Below, in pieces: positions 8,836 to 21,200 of a stretch of 64,000 nt of DNA (its first letter is position 1; each line of letters begins with the position of its first letter). The DNA comes from a virus. The notes beneath the pieces were generated by a model. The model was not told the DNA's origin. It did no database searches and was given only the letters and a program-made list of their open reading frames with translations. The stretch spans positions 36,842-100,841 of the IMG/VR virus record IMGVR_UViG_3300044732_000293, one strand, 5' to 3'. A program made the translations under genes and the position numbers.

Positions 8836-10698
8836 ATGGCTGATATTATAGAAAACAATAGTTTTATGGAAACACCTCCATTGGAAAATCTTGATGAAAC
8901 AATGATTGACCAACCTACTATTGAAACAGAGGGTGGGGAAGGTGATCCTATCAAGAAAGGTGCTACTTCTGTAAAGAAGAATACCACTCCAAAGTATGAT
9001 AATGATTTTGGTCAATTAAATACCACTGCAGCTGAAACTAGTAAAAAACTAGCTGAGTTTGCTCAGATGGTGTTTAAAACTGCAGGAGTAACTCCTACAC
9101 ATAAAGGTAAACCTATTACAGATTTATCTACAATCTCTACTGTAGTATCAGATAGTAAAGCTGCTCAAGAATTATATACACAAGCCTTAAGTGCTTTAGA
9201 GTCTCCAGATTTAGATGAAGATTCTATAGCTAAATTCTATACACAAGTATTTGAAATAGAAAGTGGATTTAATCGTTCTGCTGCTATTAAGCAACAGATT
9301 AATAAAAATCAAAAGCTTGTTGCTAGTTCTTTAGATGCAAAACGTAAAAATGCAAGTCCTTATTATTCTTTACTTCTTGATGCTAATGGTGATTTTGTAT
9401 CTAAAGAACAATATAAGCGTAATGTAAGAAAGTATTATGAGGATGACCAAGCTCAGTTTCTTAAAAATAATCCTAGAGAAGCCACTTTTGATTATCGTGG
9501 AAATCCTACACAATGGATGAGAACTGATATGCCTAACCCAATGGCAGGTAAAATGTATAAAGATAAGTCTGGTAGATGGATACAACTAGATTCAAGACCT
9601 AAATTGCAAGGAACTACTGAAGGTTGGGATTTAACTTTCCAAGCCCGTATGATGAATAATGCTAAAGCAATGAGAGAAAGGATTGAAAGTTATGATGATG
9701 CTATACAGCAGATTAAAGATGATTATAATGTAAATAATCAAATTACTACAGTAAAAACTACAGAGGAAGGTGTATTTAAAGAGGGAGGTTCTGATGCTAC
9801 AACATCATTAAGTTCATCATTTAGTTTTGATGGTGATGATTTTTTAAATAGAGATGCTAAAGGAAATATTCTTAAAGTAGAAGATGCAAGTTCTAAAAGT
9901 AAAGAAGCTAATATATTTAAACCTGAATTTAAAAACTTATACAATCTAGTAGATAGAACTAAATCTATGGAAGGAGCTATTATTGTATCGGGATCTCCTG
10001 AAGATTATGCTAGTGGTGTACCTGATAAGACAGATGATAAAGTAAAAGCAAGTTTAAATCAGTTTAATATTGATTTAGATGAACATATTAAAACCTTTTT
10101 TTCTCATAGTAAGAAATTAACTGCTACTAAGTTAAAAGGAAGACCAGCTGGAAATGTAAGTTTTCAACCAATTGCTTCTGGAAATGAAAACTATCAAGCA
10201 TATCATATTACATTTGGTTCAGGTTATGCTGAAAAACATGCGGGTAGTGAAAAGAAAAAGAAGGAACATCCTGAGTATCAAAAAGGTATTACAATATTTG
10301 TTCCTAAAGATAAGGCAGGAGCAACTAGAATTGGTGCTGCATCTTTAAGAGGAAGTACTATTTCTAATACAGAAGCTGCTATAAACATGAGTAGTGATAA
10401 TACTTATAGATTTACTATACCTGGAGCAGGAACTATTGAAGCTTCTAAAATAGGTGATAGTGCATATACAGTTAGTGGTAATTTTGTAAACTACAATAGA
10501 AATACTGGTAAGTATGATACTATTGCCATTAATCCTAAAAAATTTGAAATAGGTGCAAGTATGGCACTTGATATGGACGGTCATATAAAAGAAAATGTAG
10601 ATAGTCTTATAAGTAATCTAATAAAAAATAGAACTATAAAAAACTTTCATAATTCTCAGAAAGGTGTTACTGATCCTAACTTATTAAAACGTAACTAA
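8836..10698 (+). CDS. Virion-associated protein, unknown role
   Basis: 620 residues starting 4 nt after the previous stop. The N-terminal 60 residues are acidic and low in hydrophobics. The middle (about 100-310) is helical and charged and includes RMNNAKAMRERIESYDDAIQ. The C-terminal third contains beta-rich sequence (GAGTIEASKIGDSAYTVSG). There are no cysteines in recognisable metal-binding arrangements and no export signal. Gene order places it immediately before the giant ejected-type proteins, so a packaged internal protein is the best guess; nothing in the sequence proves it. Confidence 0.65.
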   Translation: MADIIENNSFMETPPLENLDETMIDQPTIETEGGEGDPIKKGATSVKKNTTPKYDNDFGQLNTTAAETSKKLAEFAQMVFKTAGVTPTHKGKPITDLSTISTVVSDSKAAQELYTQALSALESPDLDEDSIAKFYTQVFEIESGFNRSAAIKQQINKNQKLVASSLDAKRKNASPYYSLLLDANGDFVSKEQYKRNVRKYYEDDQAQFLKNNPREATFDYRGNPTQWMRTDMPNPMAGKMYKDKSGRWIQLDSRPKLQGTTEGWDLTFQARMMNNAKAMRERIESYDDAIQQIKDDYNVNNQITTVKTTEEGVFKEGGSDATTSLSSSFSFDGDDFLNRDAKGNILKVEDASSKSKEANIFKPEFKNLYNLVDRTKSMEGAIIVSGSPEDYASGVPDKTDDKVKASLNQFNIDLDEHIKTFFSHSKKLTATKLKGRPAGNVSFQPIASGNENYQAYHITFGSGYAEKHAGSEKKKKEHPEYQKGITIFVPKDKAGATRIGAASLRGSTISNTEAAINMSSDNTYRFTIPGAGTIEASKIGDSAYTVSGNFVNYNRNTGKYDTIAINPKKFEIGASMALDMDGHIKENVDSLISNLIKNRTIKNFHNSQKGVTDPNLLKRN

Positions 10699-10701
10699 TT
10701 T

Positions 10702-13700
10702 ATGGCAGCATTAGAAAATAATAACTTAGGAATGTCTAGTTCTGAAGATCAAGCTGTCACAGAAAATCAAGTGGATCTATCATTAGATTTATCTACAGCT
10801 GATAGTCCTATTGATCCTTTGAATGATTATAATTTAGATAACATTCAAGCTCAGAATAATAGTGTAGAGCAAGGAACTCCTGCTGTTAATAATACTCCTC
10901 AAGATCCTCCTACTAAAAAGAAAGTATATACAGAAGCTGACATTGTAGCTTTAGAAAATCAACAGAGAAAGTCTACTAAAGAGTGGGCTGAGTATGGTTC
11001 AATGATGGCTACAAAAAAATATGTAGATCCTAATCAGGCTGCTAGAAAGATATCATTTGATTCTAAAAAAACAAGATTAGATAGATATTTAGGATATGGT
11101 ACAGAAACTTTTAACAAAGTAGGCTTTAGTCCATTTGCTAATAATGAAGAAGTATTTAATAAGAATACTACAATGTGGCAGGACTATAAAAGAATGTCAG
11201 GCAACGCTGCTGCTTTAACATGGTTAGGGTTTAAACAGAACTTTGCTTTTGGTGCATTAGATTTTAATACTGAAGAAGAAAATACTAGAAAATATCAAGA
11301 GCTTAGTGATATAGGTATGTCTAGTAAAGGTGGTGTAGGTGCCTTTGGTAATAATTTAATTCTTAATGGTGGATATGGTATTGGTGTTGGGTATAGCATA
11401 TTAACAGAAGAACTTCTTATGTTAGGAGCAGAAGGTTTAACTTTTGGTGGAGCAACTCCATTGGTTGCCGCTCGTACTGCTCAAAACTTAACTAAACTTG
11501 GAAAGCTTCGTGCAATGTTTAGTGGTGCTGCTAGTAGTGGTTTTAAAAGTGTTGAACTAGCTAGAACCGGTCTTAATGTATTTAAGTCATTGAAAGGTGC
11601 AGATAAAGCTAAAGATTTTTATACATCAATAAAAACTTTTGGTAAAGCTACAGGTAACTTTCTTAATCCTTTAGCTAGAGTTACTGATGATATTATGACA
11701 GGAAGTAATGTTGTTAGAAATGCTAGCAATATGGCTAAAATGTCTAAAACATTTGGTTCTTTCTATAGAGACGTAAGAGATATTAATGTAGCTCTTGGAG
11801 AATCTAAATTAGAAGGAGGTACTAAGAAACAAGAAGTTATTGACTTTGAAATTAATAAGTATAAGGAAGCTAATGGTAAAATGCCAGAGGGCAAAGACTT
11901 ACAAAACATATATGCTAAAGCTGAAGATGTATATCAAGGTGTTGTAGGTTTAAACTTACCTATTATATATTATACAAACCGTATTACGTTTGATGGTCTA
12001 TTTAAATTTAGAGGTTTTAAAACTTTAGAACAAGCTGGTAAAACTGTAGATCTTTCTAGCAAAGGTATTAAGTTTACAGCTGGTAAAGGATTTAGTGTTG
12101 AAGCAGCTAAGAAATGGTCACAAGTTAGTCTTAGAAAGTATCCAGGTATGATGTGGAACTATTCTAAACGTAATATATCTGAAGGTTTACAGGAGAACTT
12201 ACAGAATGTAATCTCTGACGGTGTTGGGGATTATTATGATGCTGTATATAAAGATCCTACATTAGGTGGATTTAACTTTGCAGCAGCAACTGCAGCTACC
12301 AATCTTAAAAAAGAATTTACTTCTGCTCGTGGTGCTGAAACTTTTCTTACAGGTTTCTTAATGGGAGCTGTAGCAGGTCCAGCACAAAGTGTATTCCTTA
12401 CTGAAACTCCAGGACTTTACTATAGAGGTAAAGATCTTGTAATGAAGACTAATGACTTTAAAGCTTATAAAGCTAAGAAGGCTGAACAAATTAAAGAGAA
12501 GGTAACTACACTTAATGAATTATACAAGAACCCATTAGATTTCTTTAGTGCTACTCAAGAGAATGCTGCTTCTCAGAATGCTGCATACACTACAATGATG
12601 CAGGCTGAGGATAATGGTGATGCTAAAACATACCAAGATACTAAAGATATTAGTTTATTTAATCATGTATTTACATCTATTAATAATGGAACATTTGATG
12701 ATCTTATAGATGGTTATAAGCAAATGGCTAAGTTAGATCCTAAGGAGCTAGCTGACTATCTTAAAGTGGAAGATGTAACTAAAGCTAAAGATAAGATACA
12801 AGAGGTTATTACAAGAGCTGAGCAGATTCAATCTACTTATAATAAGGTTAACTCTAAGTTTCAAAATCCATTTAATCCTTCTCAGTACAAGCCTGGTGAC
12901 CCAGAGCATGAAAGAGAAGCTATTGCTTATACAGCTTTTGAAAGAGCTAAAAGAAGTTTAGCTGTAGCTGAGCATGGCTTTGAACGTAGTATAGAAAGAA
13001 TGGAAAGTCTTTACCAAGATATTTCTACTAATCGTCCTATAGAGAAATCTAGTAATTCTGATTATAGTATATTGCTAAATGCTGAGTCTATTAAGAATGA
13101 GATATATACTCTTAGAAAAGAGATTGCATCATTTGGTCCGGAGTCTCAACAGAATCCTGAACAAAAGAAGTTAGCTAAACAAAAGCTTCAAAAGTTAGAA
13201 GACCTTCAAGAGTACAGAGATAATCTTGATAGTCATTTGGCAGCTATTAAAAGCCAAGAAAGCATTCAGAATGGTGAGTTTGTAATTCAACCTATTGCTG
13301 AATCATATGAGTCTTTAAGAAATAGTTATAAGAAGTATTTAAAAAATATTGCTAAGTTATCTGGTGATTATGTATTTGATAATAAAATAGATGATTCATT
13401 TGATAAGCTTGCAGATTACTATTCTTTAAATAATGATGCTAAGAATCTTAGTAATGTTATTAATACATTGTTAGATCCAACTAACTTATATGCTCATGCC
13501 GAGACTATAAATGACAAGCTTAATAAAATTTTTGAGGATAGAGGAAGAAGCTTTGAAGAGCAAATGGAAAGCTATTCTAGAATGGCAGAGATGAATGCTT
13601 TAATAGAAGAGTTGGCTAAAGCAGGAGTGGTAATTGATCAAGATGAATTTGTAGAATATATTAAAAGTGGTAAGCGTCCTACTAAGTTTTTAGATAAGGA

Positions 13701-15288
13701 TACAGGTAAACCTGTAGACCCAGAATCTGAAAAAGCTAAAGATGCTCAGCATGCATTTGATGTAGATGACCAAATCAAGAATAGACCTAGTCCTACTACT
13801 CCTAATGTAACTACAGAAGCTGCGGCTACTCCAACAGAAGCAGAACCTACTATAGAAGAAGAGTTAGTAGCTGCAGGAGTGTCAGAAGAAGAACAAGCTT
13901 TGCGTAAGGCTTACCGTGATTACTTATCTGAAAATCCAGATGCTGACGTTAGTTATGAAGACTTTGTAACTCAATCTGCTAAAGCTGCTAGAATTAAGAA
14001 AGACTTTGCTCAAAAGAAAGTTGAGCCAGTTGCTGTTGAACCAATAGAAGAAGCTCCAGCTGAACCTACTTCTGTAGCAGAAGCTCCGGTTGTAAAAGAA
14101 GAAGTTGCAGAAGCCGCTTCTGTAGTAGACTTAAATGCAGAACTAGAAAAACAGTTTACTGAAGAAAGAGATCAAAAGCTTTCAGATTTGATGCCTCTCT
14201 ACGCTACAGCTAGAAAGACTATGATGCAATTAGGGGATGAAGCGTTAGATCCAGAAGACCGTAATATTTTAGCAGATCCTGTTAAGTATTTAGAAGGTCG
14301 CATTGCACAAGGGGAATATAGTTTACAGCTAGATATAGATAAGTTAAAAGCACTTGATACTAATAATCCTGATAATGCTAAGAAAGCTGAAAACTTACAA
14401 CGTGATATTGATACAGAAAAAATTGTTTTAGAAAAGACAAACGTTAAACTTGAGCAGATAAAGGCTGTAATAGCTGAGTATAATGATAAGATGAGTAGAA
14501 TAGGAGAAACTGTTGTTACGTCTGCTCCAGATACGTTTAATTTAGATATTCGTACAACTGTTGCAGAGAATCTATACAAACAATTGCTAGCTGGTAAAGC
14601 TTATGCAGACTTTACTCCTAATGAGTTAAATCTTATAAATACTTTATCATTTGAAAGAAGAGAAGAAATTAAATCGGAGTATGAAGAAACGCAGAGATCG
14701 GCAGAAAAAACCGGTACCCAAAAAGCTCAGGATCTAATAAATTCCGTATCTTCTATTAGGGACTTGCCTAATCTTAACTCTAGTGTAGCTAATGGGGTAA
14801 CTGTCAAGATTATAGCTCTTATGAGAGATAATCCAGATATCAAAGCTTCAGATGTTACTACTATGATAGATGTTAAACGCAAGGAATTTATAGAAAATCT
14901 ACAAACTTCTGACTTAAAACCAGGGGATATTATTACCTTTGCTGATGGTAAAAAGGGTATGGTTAAAAAGTCATCTAACCAAGAGGTAAGTATTAAACTA
15001 CCTAGGGTTGCAGATGTTTTAGTCTTAAACCAAGAAGACCTATCAAAAAGAATAACTATGGTAGAAGCAGGAACAGTAGCAAAAGCTAAAGCAGAACCTC
15101 CAGTAGAGATTGCTGAAAGTGATAAGAAAGAAGTAGAAGCATCTAGAGATGCTGTAGATGGGTTTACGTCTAATGCTGCTAAAGTACAAGAGCTTAATAA
15201 AGAAATACTTGCTAACACTGGTAAGGATAATAGTGCTAATGTAAATAACTTAATTGACAAACTTGGTTGTAAGACCAATGCTAAATAA
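10702..15288 (+). CDS. Giant virion protein (1528 aa), possible ejection/cargo protein
   Basis: The first 100 residues are acidic and disordered-looking. Residues about 200-350 contain Gly/Ala-rich hydrophobic stretches (NLILNGGYGIGVGYSILTEE, LMLGAEGLTFGG). A second Gly/Ala segment (LTGFLMGAVAGPAQSVFL) lies near 550. These could be membrane-active helices. Residues about 750-1000 are charged coiled-coil-type helices. About 1030-1150 is a Pro/Glu/Ala-rich linker (AEPTIEEELVAAGVSEEEQA), and about 1410 has a short beta domain (LKPGDIITFADGKKGMVKK) resembling an SH3-like fold. It starts 3 nt after the previous stop. Size and place are typical of the large crAss-like proteins packaged with the RNA polymerase. 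Confidence 0.65.
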   Translation: MAALENNNLGMSSSEDQAVTENQVDLSLDLSTADSPIDPLNDYNLDNIQAQNNSVEQGTPAVNNTPQDPPTKKKVYTEADIVALENQQRKSTKEWAEYGSMMATKKYVDPNQAARKISFDSKKTRLDRYLGYGTETFNKVGFSPFANNEEVFNKNTTMWQDYKRMSGNAAALTWLGFKQNFAFGALDFNTEEENTRKYQELSDIGMSSKGGVGAFGNNLILNGGYGIGVGYSILTEELLMLGAEGLTFGGATPLVAARTAQNLTKLGKLRAMFSGAASSGFKSVELARTGLNVFKSLKGADKAKDFYTSIKTFGKATGNFLNPLARVTDDIMTGSNVVRNASNMAKMSKTFGSFYRDVRDINVALGESKLEGGTKKQEVIDFEINKYKEANGKMPEGKDLQNIYAKAEDVYQGVVGLNLPIIYYTNRITFDGLFKFRGFKTLEQAGKTVDLSSKGIKFTAGKGFSVEAAKKWSQVSLRKYPGMMWNYSKRNISEGLQENLQNVISDGVGDYYDAVYKDPTLGGFNFAAATAATNLKKEFTSARGAETFLTGFLMGAVAGPAQSVFLTETPGLYYRGKDLVMKTNDFKAYKAKKAEQIKEKVTTLNELYKNPLDFFSATQENAASQNAAYTTMMQAEDNGDAKTYQDTKDISLFNHVFTSINNGTFDDLIDGYKQMAKLDPKELADYLKVEDVTKAKDKIQEVITRAEQIQSTYNKVNSKFQNPFNPSQYKPGDPEHEREAIAYTAFERAKRSLAVAEHGFERSIERMESLYQDISTNRPIEKSSNSDYSILLNAESIKNEIYTLRKEIASFGPESQQNPEQKKLAKQKLQKLEDLQEYRDNLDSHLAAIKSQESIQNGEFVIQPIAESYESLRNSYKKYLKNIAKLSGDYVFDNKIDDSFDKLADYYSLNNDAKNLSNVINTLLDPTNLYAHAETINDKLNKIFEDRGRSFEEQMESYSRMAEMNALIEELAKAGVVIDQDEFVEYIKSGKRPTKFLDKDTGKPVDPESEKAKDAQHAFDVDDQIKNRPSPTTPNVTTEAAATPTEAEPTIEEELVAAGVSEEEQALRKAYRDYLSENPDADVSYEDFVTQSAKAARIKKDFAQKKVEPVAVEPIEEAPAEPTSVAEAPVVKEEVAEAASVVDLNAELEKQFTEERDQKLSDLMPLYATARKTMMQLGDEALDPEDRNILADPVKYLEGRIAQGEYSLQLDIDKLKALDTNNPDNAKKAENLQRDIDTEKIVLEKTNVKLEQIKAVIAEYNDKMSRIGETVVTSAPDTFNLDIRTTVAENLYKQLLAGKAYADFTPNELNLINTLSFERREEIKSEYEETQRSAEKTGTQKAQDLINSVSSIRDLPNLNSSVANGVTVKIIALMRDNPDIKASDVTTMIDVKRKEFIENLQTSDLKPGDIITFADGKKGMVKKSSNQEVSIKLPRVADVLVLNQEDLSKRITMVEAGTVAKAKAEPPVEIAESDKKEVEASRDAVDGFTSNAAKVQELNKEILANTGKDNSANVNNLIDKLGCKTNAK

Positions 15289-15293
15289 TAATT

Positions 15294-18200
15294 ATGGCTT
15301 GTAGATTATCAGATGAACAGGTAGAAGCGTTATATACAACAGTTCTTGGTGATATAGTTGCTACTAAGAATAGTGGTGGAATATATAATCCAGATACTGC
15401 TATACGTACATTATATCAAACTTTAATGGCAGCGGGTGCTGACCAGACAAATGCTCTTGACTATATTCAGCATGTTCCAAGAATGATCAATGCTGCTTAT
15501 GGTAGTTTAGAAGAGATAGCTGATTACTTACAGGATAGTAATGTAAGTATTGATAATCTAAATAAAATGAGAAGAGACTTTAAGGACATTAATAATGTTA
15601 TGTCTTTTCTTGATTTAAATAATAACACTATAGAGATTATAGAAGAGATTGTAGAAGATAGCAATCCTTCCACTCCTGTAGTTCCTACTGATGTATACAC
15701 TGAGATTGAGAACTCAGATGTTGAAAAGAAACAGAAGTTATATAATAATCGTTCCTTTATAGCTGCTCCTGAAACGGCATTAGCTGTTTTTAATCAGGAA
15801 GCTCAAGACTACGATGGTGCTGTAGCAGAAGATAACATTGCAGATCCTGATCCTAAGAAGAAAACTTACTATGCTGTAGTAAGAAAGATCAATGCTTTAA
15901 TGAACTTATTAAATGCTAGTACTGCTAACAATCTTAAAATGGGTACCACAACTGGTATCTTTATGAATTTAGTAAAGGCTTCATCTATTGATGAGGCTGA
16001 CTTATATGTTTCAGACACAAAATTTATTAACCAGAGTGAAGAAAACAGAGCATATCATAATGATTCTGCTTTGGCACTCGTATATACAGACAAAAATGGT
16101 AAAGTATTATATTTTGATGAAGAAGGTAATATCACAAGTAAAGAAGCTGGCGGTAAACTTGTTTACGGCAAAATAAGAAATGTTTACTCTGATGCTAGAA
16201 CAGGAAACAAGTATGTGCCTAGAGTACAAACTGTAGAGAGAAAGGTTGAGAAAGGTATGGGAACTCAAGAAGAGTTACAAGCTGAAAGACAAAAAGAGAT
16301 TGATGTTTTAGAAGGTGCTCGTAAATTTCTTAAAGAAAATCCTACAGGATCTTTAATGTTTTCTATTACTCCTGGTAGAAATGGATATGTTAATGAAGAC
16401 TTTAGTACTATTAATACTATTGGTTCTATACAATTACCTGATGGATTTAAACCTACAGTGGCTAAAGAAGATACTGGTATCTATAAGTCTGGTGGTGTAT
16501 ACTTTCATGTTCCAGGTTATTCTCTTCCTATTCTTGTACGTAGACCTAAGTTTAGCCAATTAAATAATAATCTAGCTGAGAACTTAGCTGACTTGTTATT
16601 TGATAATACTAATAATAAACAGTCTAATGCTGAAAAGATTGCTATTGTAAAACAGTTTACATATAGTAATGACACTAAAGTATTTGACCGTGACGGTAAG
16701 ATTTTTGTAAAGCAAGGAGAGCAAGAGTTAGATACCACTGTTGCTGCTAATCGTGAAGCATTCTTACAGAACTTAAATGGTCAAGTAGTAAACATTAATA
16801 AAGACTTAGTTAATGGTTACGTAGATATGCCTGTAAATCTAGATGGTAGTGTACAAGTTCAAAAGGAGTTATACAATAACTTTTTAACTAGTAACTTCTA
16901 TACTCACTTAGCTAAAAATGCTGAGGGTAAGGTGGTAAGCATGAATGCTTATAACAATATCTTTCCTACAGTAGAATCTCAAACTAAGTTATTTGGAGAA
17001 ACTAAGACTACTAAAACTGCTCCTGTTAGTTTAACGGAAGCTACTCCTACAGATAATAAGATTAGTCCTTTAGCTGAATTGCTAAAGAATACTGACTTCT
17101 CTTTAAAGAAATCTATATTAGAGAACAGTGATGCTACAGAAGAGCAGATTGAAAAAGCAAGAGCTTGGTATACTAGTAGCCCATTAGCTAAAGTGGTTCC
17201 TTTTGAAACTATGTTTCATGTAGTGAACTCAAATGCATTAGCTACATTTACTTTATCTGGTATTACTCTATTCCAAGGATCTAACTACACTGACTTATAC
17301 CATGAGGGATGGCATGCTTTCTCTCAATTGTTTTTAACTAGAGATCAGAAAGTTGATTTATATAATGAAACTAGAAAGCTTACAGGATCTTTTAAAACTG
17401 CTGATGGTAGAACTATAAAGTTCAGTGCAGCTAGTGATATTCAATTAGAAGAATTCTTAGCAGAAGACTACCGTAAATACGGTATGGCTGATGGTAAGTA
17501 TATAGTTGCTGGTAGAGGAACTCGTAATACATTATTTAGACGTATACTAAACTTCTTAAAGGCTGTATTTAAAGGATACAGTATTAAAGATGCTATTAGT
17601 GAAGCTACAGCTATTCCTAAGATAGGAGAGCTTTATGAAAAGCTTTACATAGGAAATATTAATGACTATAGTGCATCATTAAACAATGTACAGTTTAAGA
17701 TATTAAACAAAGGTGCTCAACCTTTAGATGATAAGAATATTGACGGTGGATTAAACTACCAAGATTCTATGACTCTTGTAGAAACTATTGATTCATTGAT
17801 GGCTTCTACATTACAAGACTATGGAGTTAATCTTGGTGTACTATTTACTAATCCAGAATTTACTGCTCCATTATATGCAGAGATTAAGAATAAATTAGAG
17901 AACATGTTAAATGCTCCTGATCTTTCTGAAAGCTCTAAAAGAATATTAAACTTTGCTTTAAATGAGTGGGGTGATTATACAGCTGTTAGCAAAGGAGAAC
18001 AGGAGTTAGGTGTTATTGCATTTCATAAGAAGAGATCTTCTTATTTAACTTTTGATGAAAAGTATTCAGATCTAACTGGAGCTGAACAAGATATTAATGA
18101 AAATGCAGCTGATGTAGTTAAAGATGAAGACAACCAATTATCTATTACAGAAAATGAAGCTCGTGAAAGTTTTGGAGCTAATGCTTTTGAACGCAAGGGT

Positions 18201-21200
18201 AATGAGTTATCAGTTAGAGAACTAGCTAGTAACCAAACTGTATATTTAATTAAGAGTCTTCCAGCTTTAGATAAGAACGGTAAGGTGGAAATGAATGCTT
18301 TAGGTGTTCCTAAATTAACTGACTTTAATAGAACCTGGGGAGTTGTTATAAATACTGTACAGGGAGCTATTGATGAGGTGGATATGTATAGAAAGCTTAG
18401 TGAAGCATCTACTAGATTTCCTGAATTAAAGGCTTTAGTTGAACGTCTAGGTGATCCTATGGAAAAGACTCAGACTTCAGACTGGCCGGCTATGAACATG
18501 TGGATTAACTTCCATCGTGATTTTAGTGTGTACCGTGTACCTGTTAGAGAAGTTCGTATAGTTAAAAGTGAAATTCCAGGAGAAGAAGGATCTACATTTA
18601 GTGTAGAGTTCACTGAAACTAACCCTACATTTAAGCAAGTTGAGAATACCTTTAAGTCTCAGTTTGATGCTGTAAGAAACAATAAGTATGTACGAAATAC
18701 TCCTCAAGGTAATCAATTAAATATAGAGTCTATACTTAATGATTTTCCTAAGAGCACTCTTATGAGTGGTACATCTAAACTTAACTCTGAGCAAGCTATT
18801 AAGTTTTTAAAAGCTATTGGTTTATACATGACTGATAACCAAGCAGTTAGAGAAAGTTTAAATGAAAATTATACAGCAGTTACTTATTTACATTCTGCTC
18901 TATCTAGAATTAACTATTTTAATTCTTCTAAAGAGGCTGGTAGTAAAATAACTATCAATAGTCCAATAGACTTTTTACGTAATGAATTAAAGAACGTTAC
19001 TACTAAAGATAGTAAGGGTAACACTACTCTTTTACATAAAGGGGAGTCTTCTAATATAGAAAAGCTTCTTAATATAGAAGGAACTAACTCTGGTAAGTAT
19101 AGTAATAATTCTGTAGAAAACGTTAATGGAGATTCTATATTTGATCTATCATTAAACAATACAGTTACTAAACAGTTTGCTGAGTTGAATGCTGCAGGAA
19201 AGAACTATAATGATGTAGTTGGAAAGCCTCACATGGCTCATTTAAATTTTAGAAATAATCCAGCTGCTAAATACAGCATTTGGATGAACAGTATGTTCCA
19301 TATTCCTACAGGTAACTTTGAGACAGCTAACATGAATCAAAGAAGAGTGGGTAAGACTAATGCTGAAACTGTTACTATTGATATAGTAAACTTAGATGGT
19401 ATTAAAGAAGTGGTTAGCAATGAGGCTAAAGCTCAATTTAGAGTGAATGGTATTAAGACTACTTCTGCTGACCCAGCTACTAAGTTTATAATGGACTTAC
19501 ATACTATGTTGATGAGAGGTGTGATTGAAGCCCCTAGACATGCTTCTAAATCTACAGCATATGGTTACTCAGTATCTTTACTCAATACACCATTTAATGC
19601 CAAATCTCGTCACTTATACATCAGTAGTGAGTACTTTGCAGATGATGCTGTAGCTAACAATGCTACGGTAGCTATGCTTAAGCCAAAGATTGCTGCTGAG
19701 ATGGAACGTATAGCTATGCTTAGGGCAGGTATGCTTCCTAATATTCCTGGGTTTAATGAAAGAGGTCAAACCTTTACAATGTTTGATGACATTCTTTCTG
19801 ATGGATTAAAGGCAGACTTAATAGAAATGGCTAATGCTGATGACTCATTAGTGCTTCTAGAAGATGCTGAGTTATCAAAAAGAATATCTAATGATATATC
19901 TAAGTATATAAATAGATTAACTCAAGAGAATCTAGATGTGTTTGGTGAAATGCCATTCATTTCTAAAGATATCTTAAGAGGTGGAGCTAGAGGATCTGCT
20001 AAAAGTATTGTGAGTTTAATAGGTGCCGGGGCTAATTTAACTGATGCTCAACTTAAGACAATAGCTCTTAAGTCATTCACTGTAAATGCTCTTATCCATA
20101 ATATGGAAAGCATGGCTATGGTCTATGGAGACTTAGCTATGTATAATCATAATAAAGAAGAGTTTCATAAGCGTAATGCTTCTATAGGATCTACTGGTAG
20201 AATTTTTGCTTCTGGTCAAGCTACTACTAACTTTGTAAATAACCTTGGTAGAGCCTATGCTAAAAAGATAGGAGCTACTGAAAGAACCTTTGATGGCAGT
20301 ATTAACTCAGTGATATTTAAAGATAATAACGTTGAATCAGTATATTATAATGAATATCTTGATGCTCTTGTTGCTAAAGGATATACTAAAGAACAAGCTG
20401 CTTCTGTATTAAAACCTTATTCAGAAATGAATGAAGGTGATGCTCAAGGATGGGTAACTTTTGATTCTTACCGTATGTTCTCTATTTTAGAAGGAGCATG
20501 GTCTGAGAAGCAGAATGATCTTTATAACAAGATTATTAATGAAGAAGAGGTTGATCCTAAAGAAATTAGTGAATTCTTCCCTACAAAGAAGTTTCAGTAT
20601 GCTGGTCCTGTTAAGAGTGACAAGTTACATTTACAAGCTTTTCATAAGTTCTCATTAGTACCGTTAATCCCTAGTTTAATTAAAGGGACTAATATGCAAA
20701 CCGTGCATGATAACTTAGTTAAACAACAAGTGGATTATGCTCTATTTGAATCTGGAAGTAAGTTAGCTACTATTACTAAAGATGGTCAGTATGATGATCT
20801 ATATGATAATAAAGAAGAGAGAACTACTAAGCCTTGGAATCAAGGAGATGCTGAGTACACTACTAATAAAGTGTTTATTCAGTATTTAAAAGATCAAGTG
20901 GATATTCAATCTACTTGGAAAAACAAAACTGTATTCTCCACTCAGCTTAGAAAGTTGATTATCAATGACTTATTTAAACAAGGTATAGCTACATCTAAAG
21001 ACTTTAACAAGTTAGTAACTGACTTTGAGGGTTTACTTGATGATCTTCAGACTAAAAAGAAGAATGAGTTACTTGCTGAAGCTGGTTGGACACAAGATAA
21101 AAAAGGAAACTATAACGGTAGTGTAAAAAGTCTAATGGACTTTGTTGAAAGAGAGTTAGCTCGTCAAGAACTACCTGAGCATGATGTAGACTTTGTAAGA

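Noticed and set aside
14199-15278. Long - strand ORFs (126 and 183 codons) opposite the 1528-residue virion gene
   Set aside because: They lie wholly antisense to a gene with strong coding pattern, have Ser/Leu-rich composition typical of shadow frames, and have no spacing that fits an operon.
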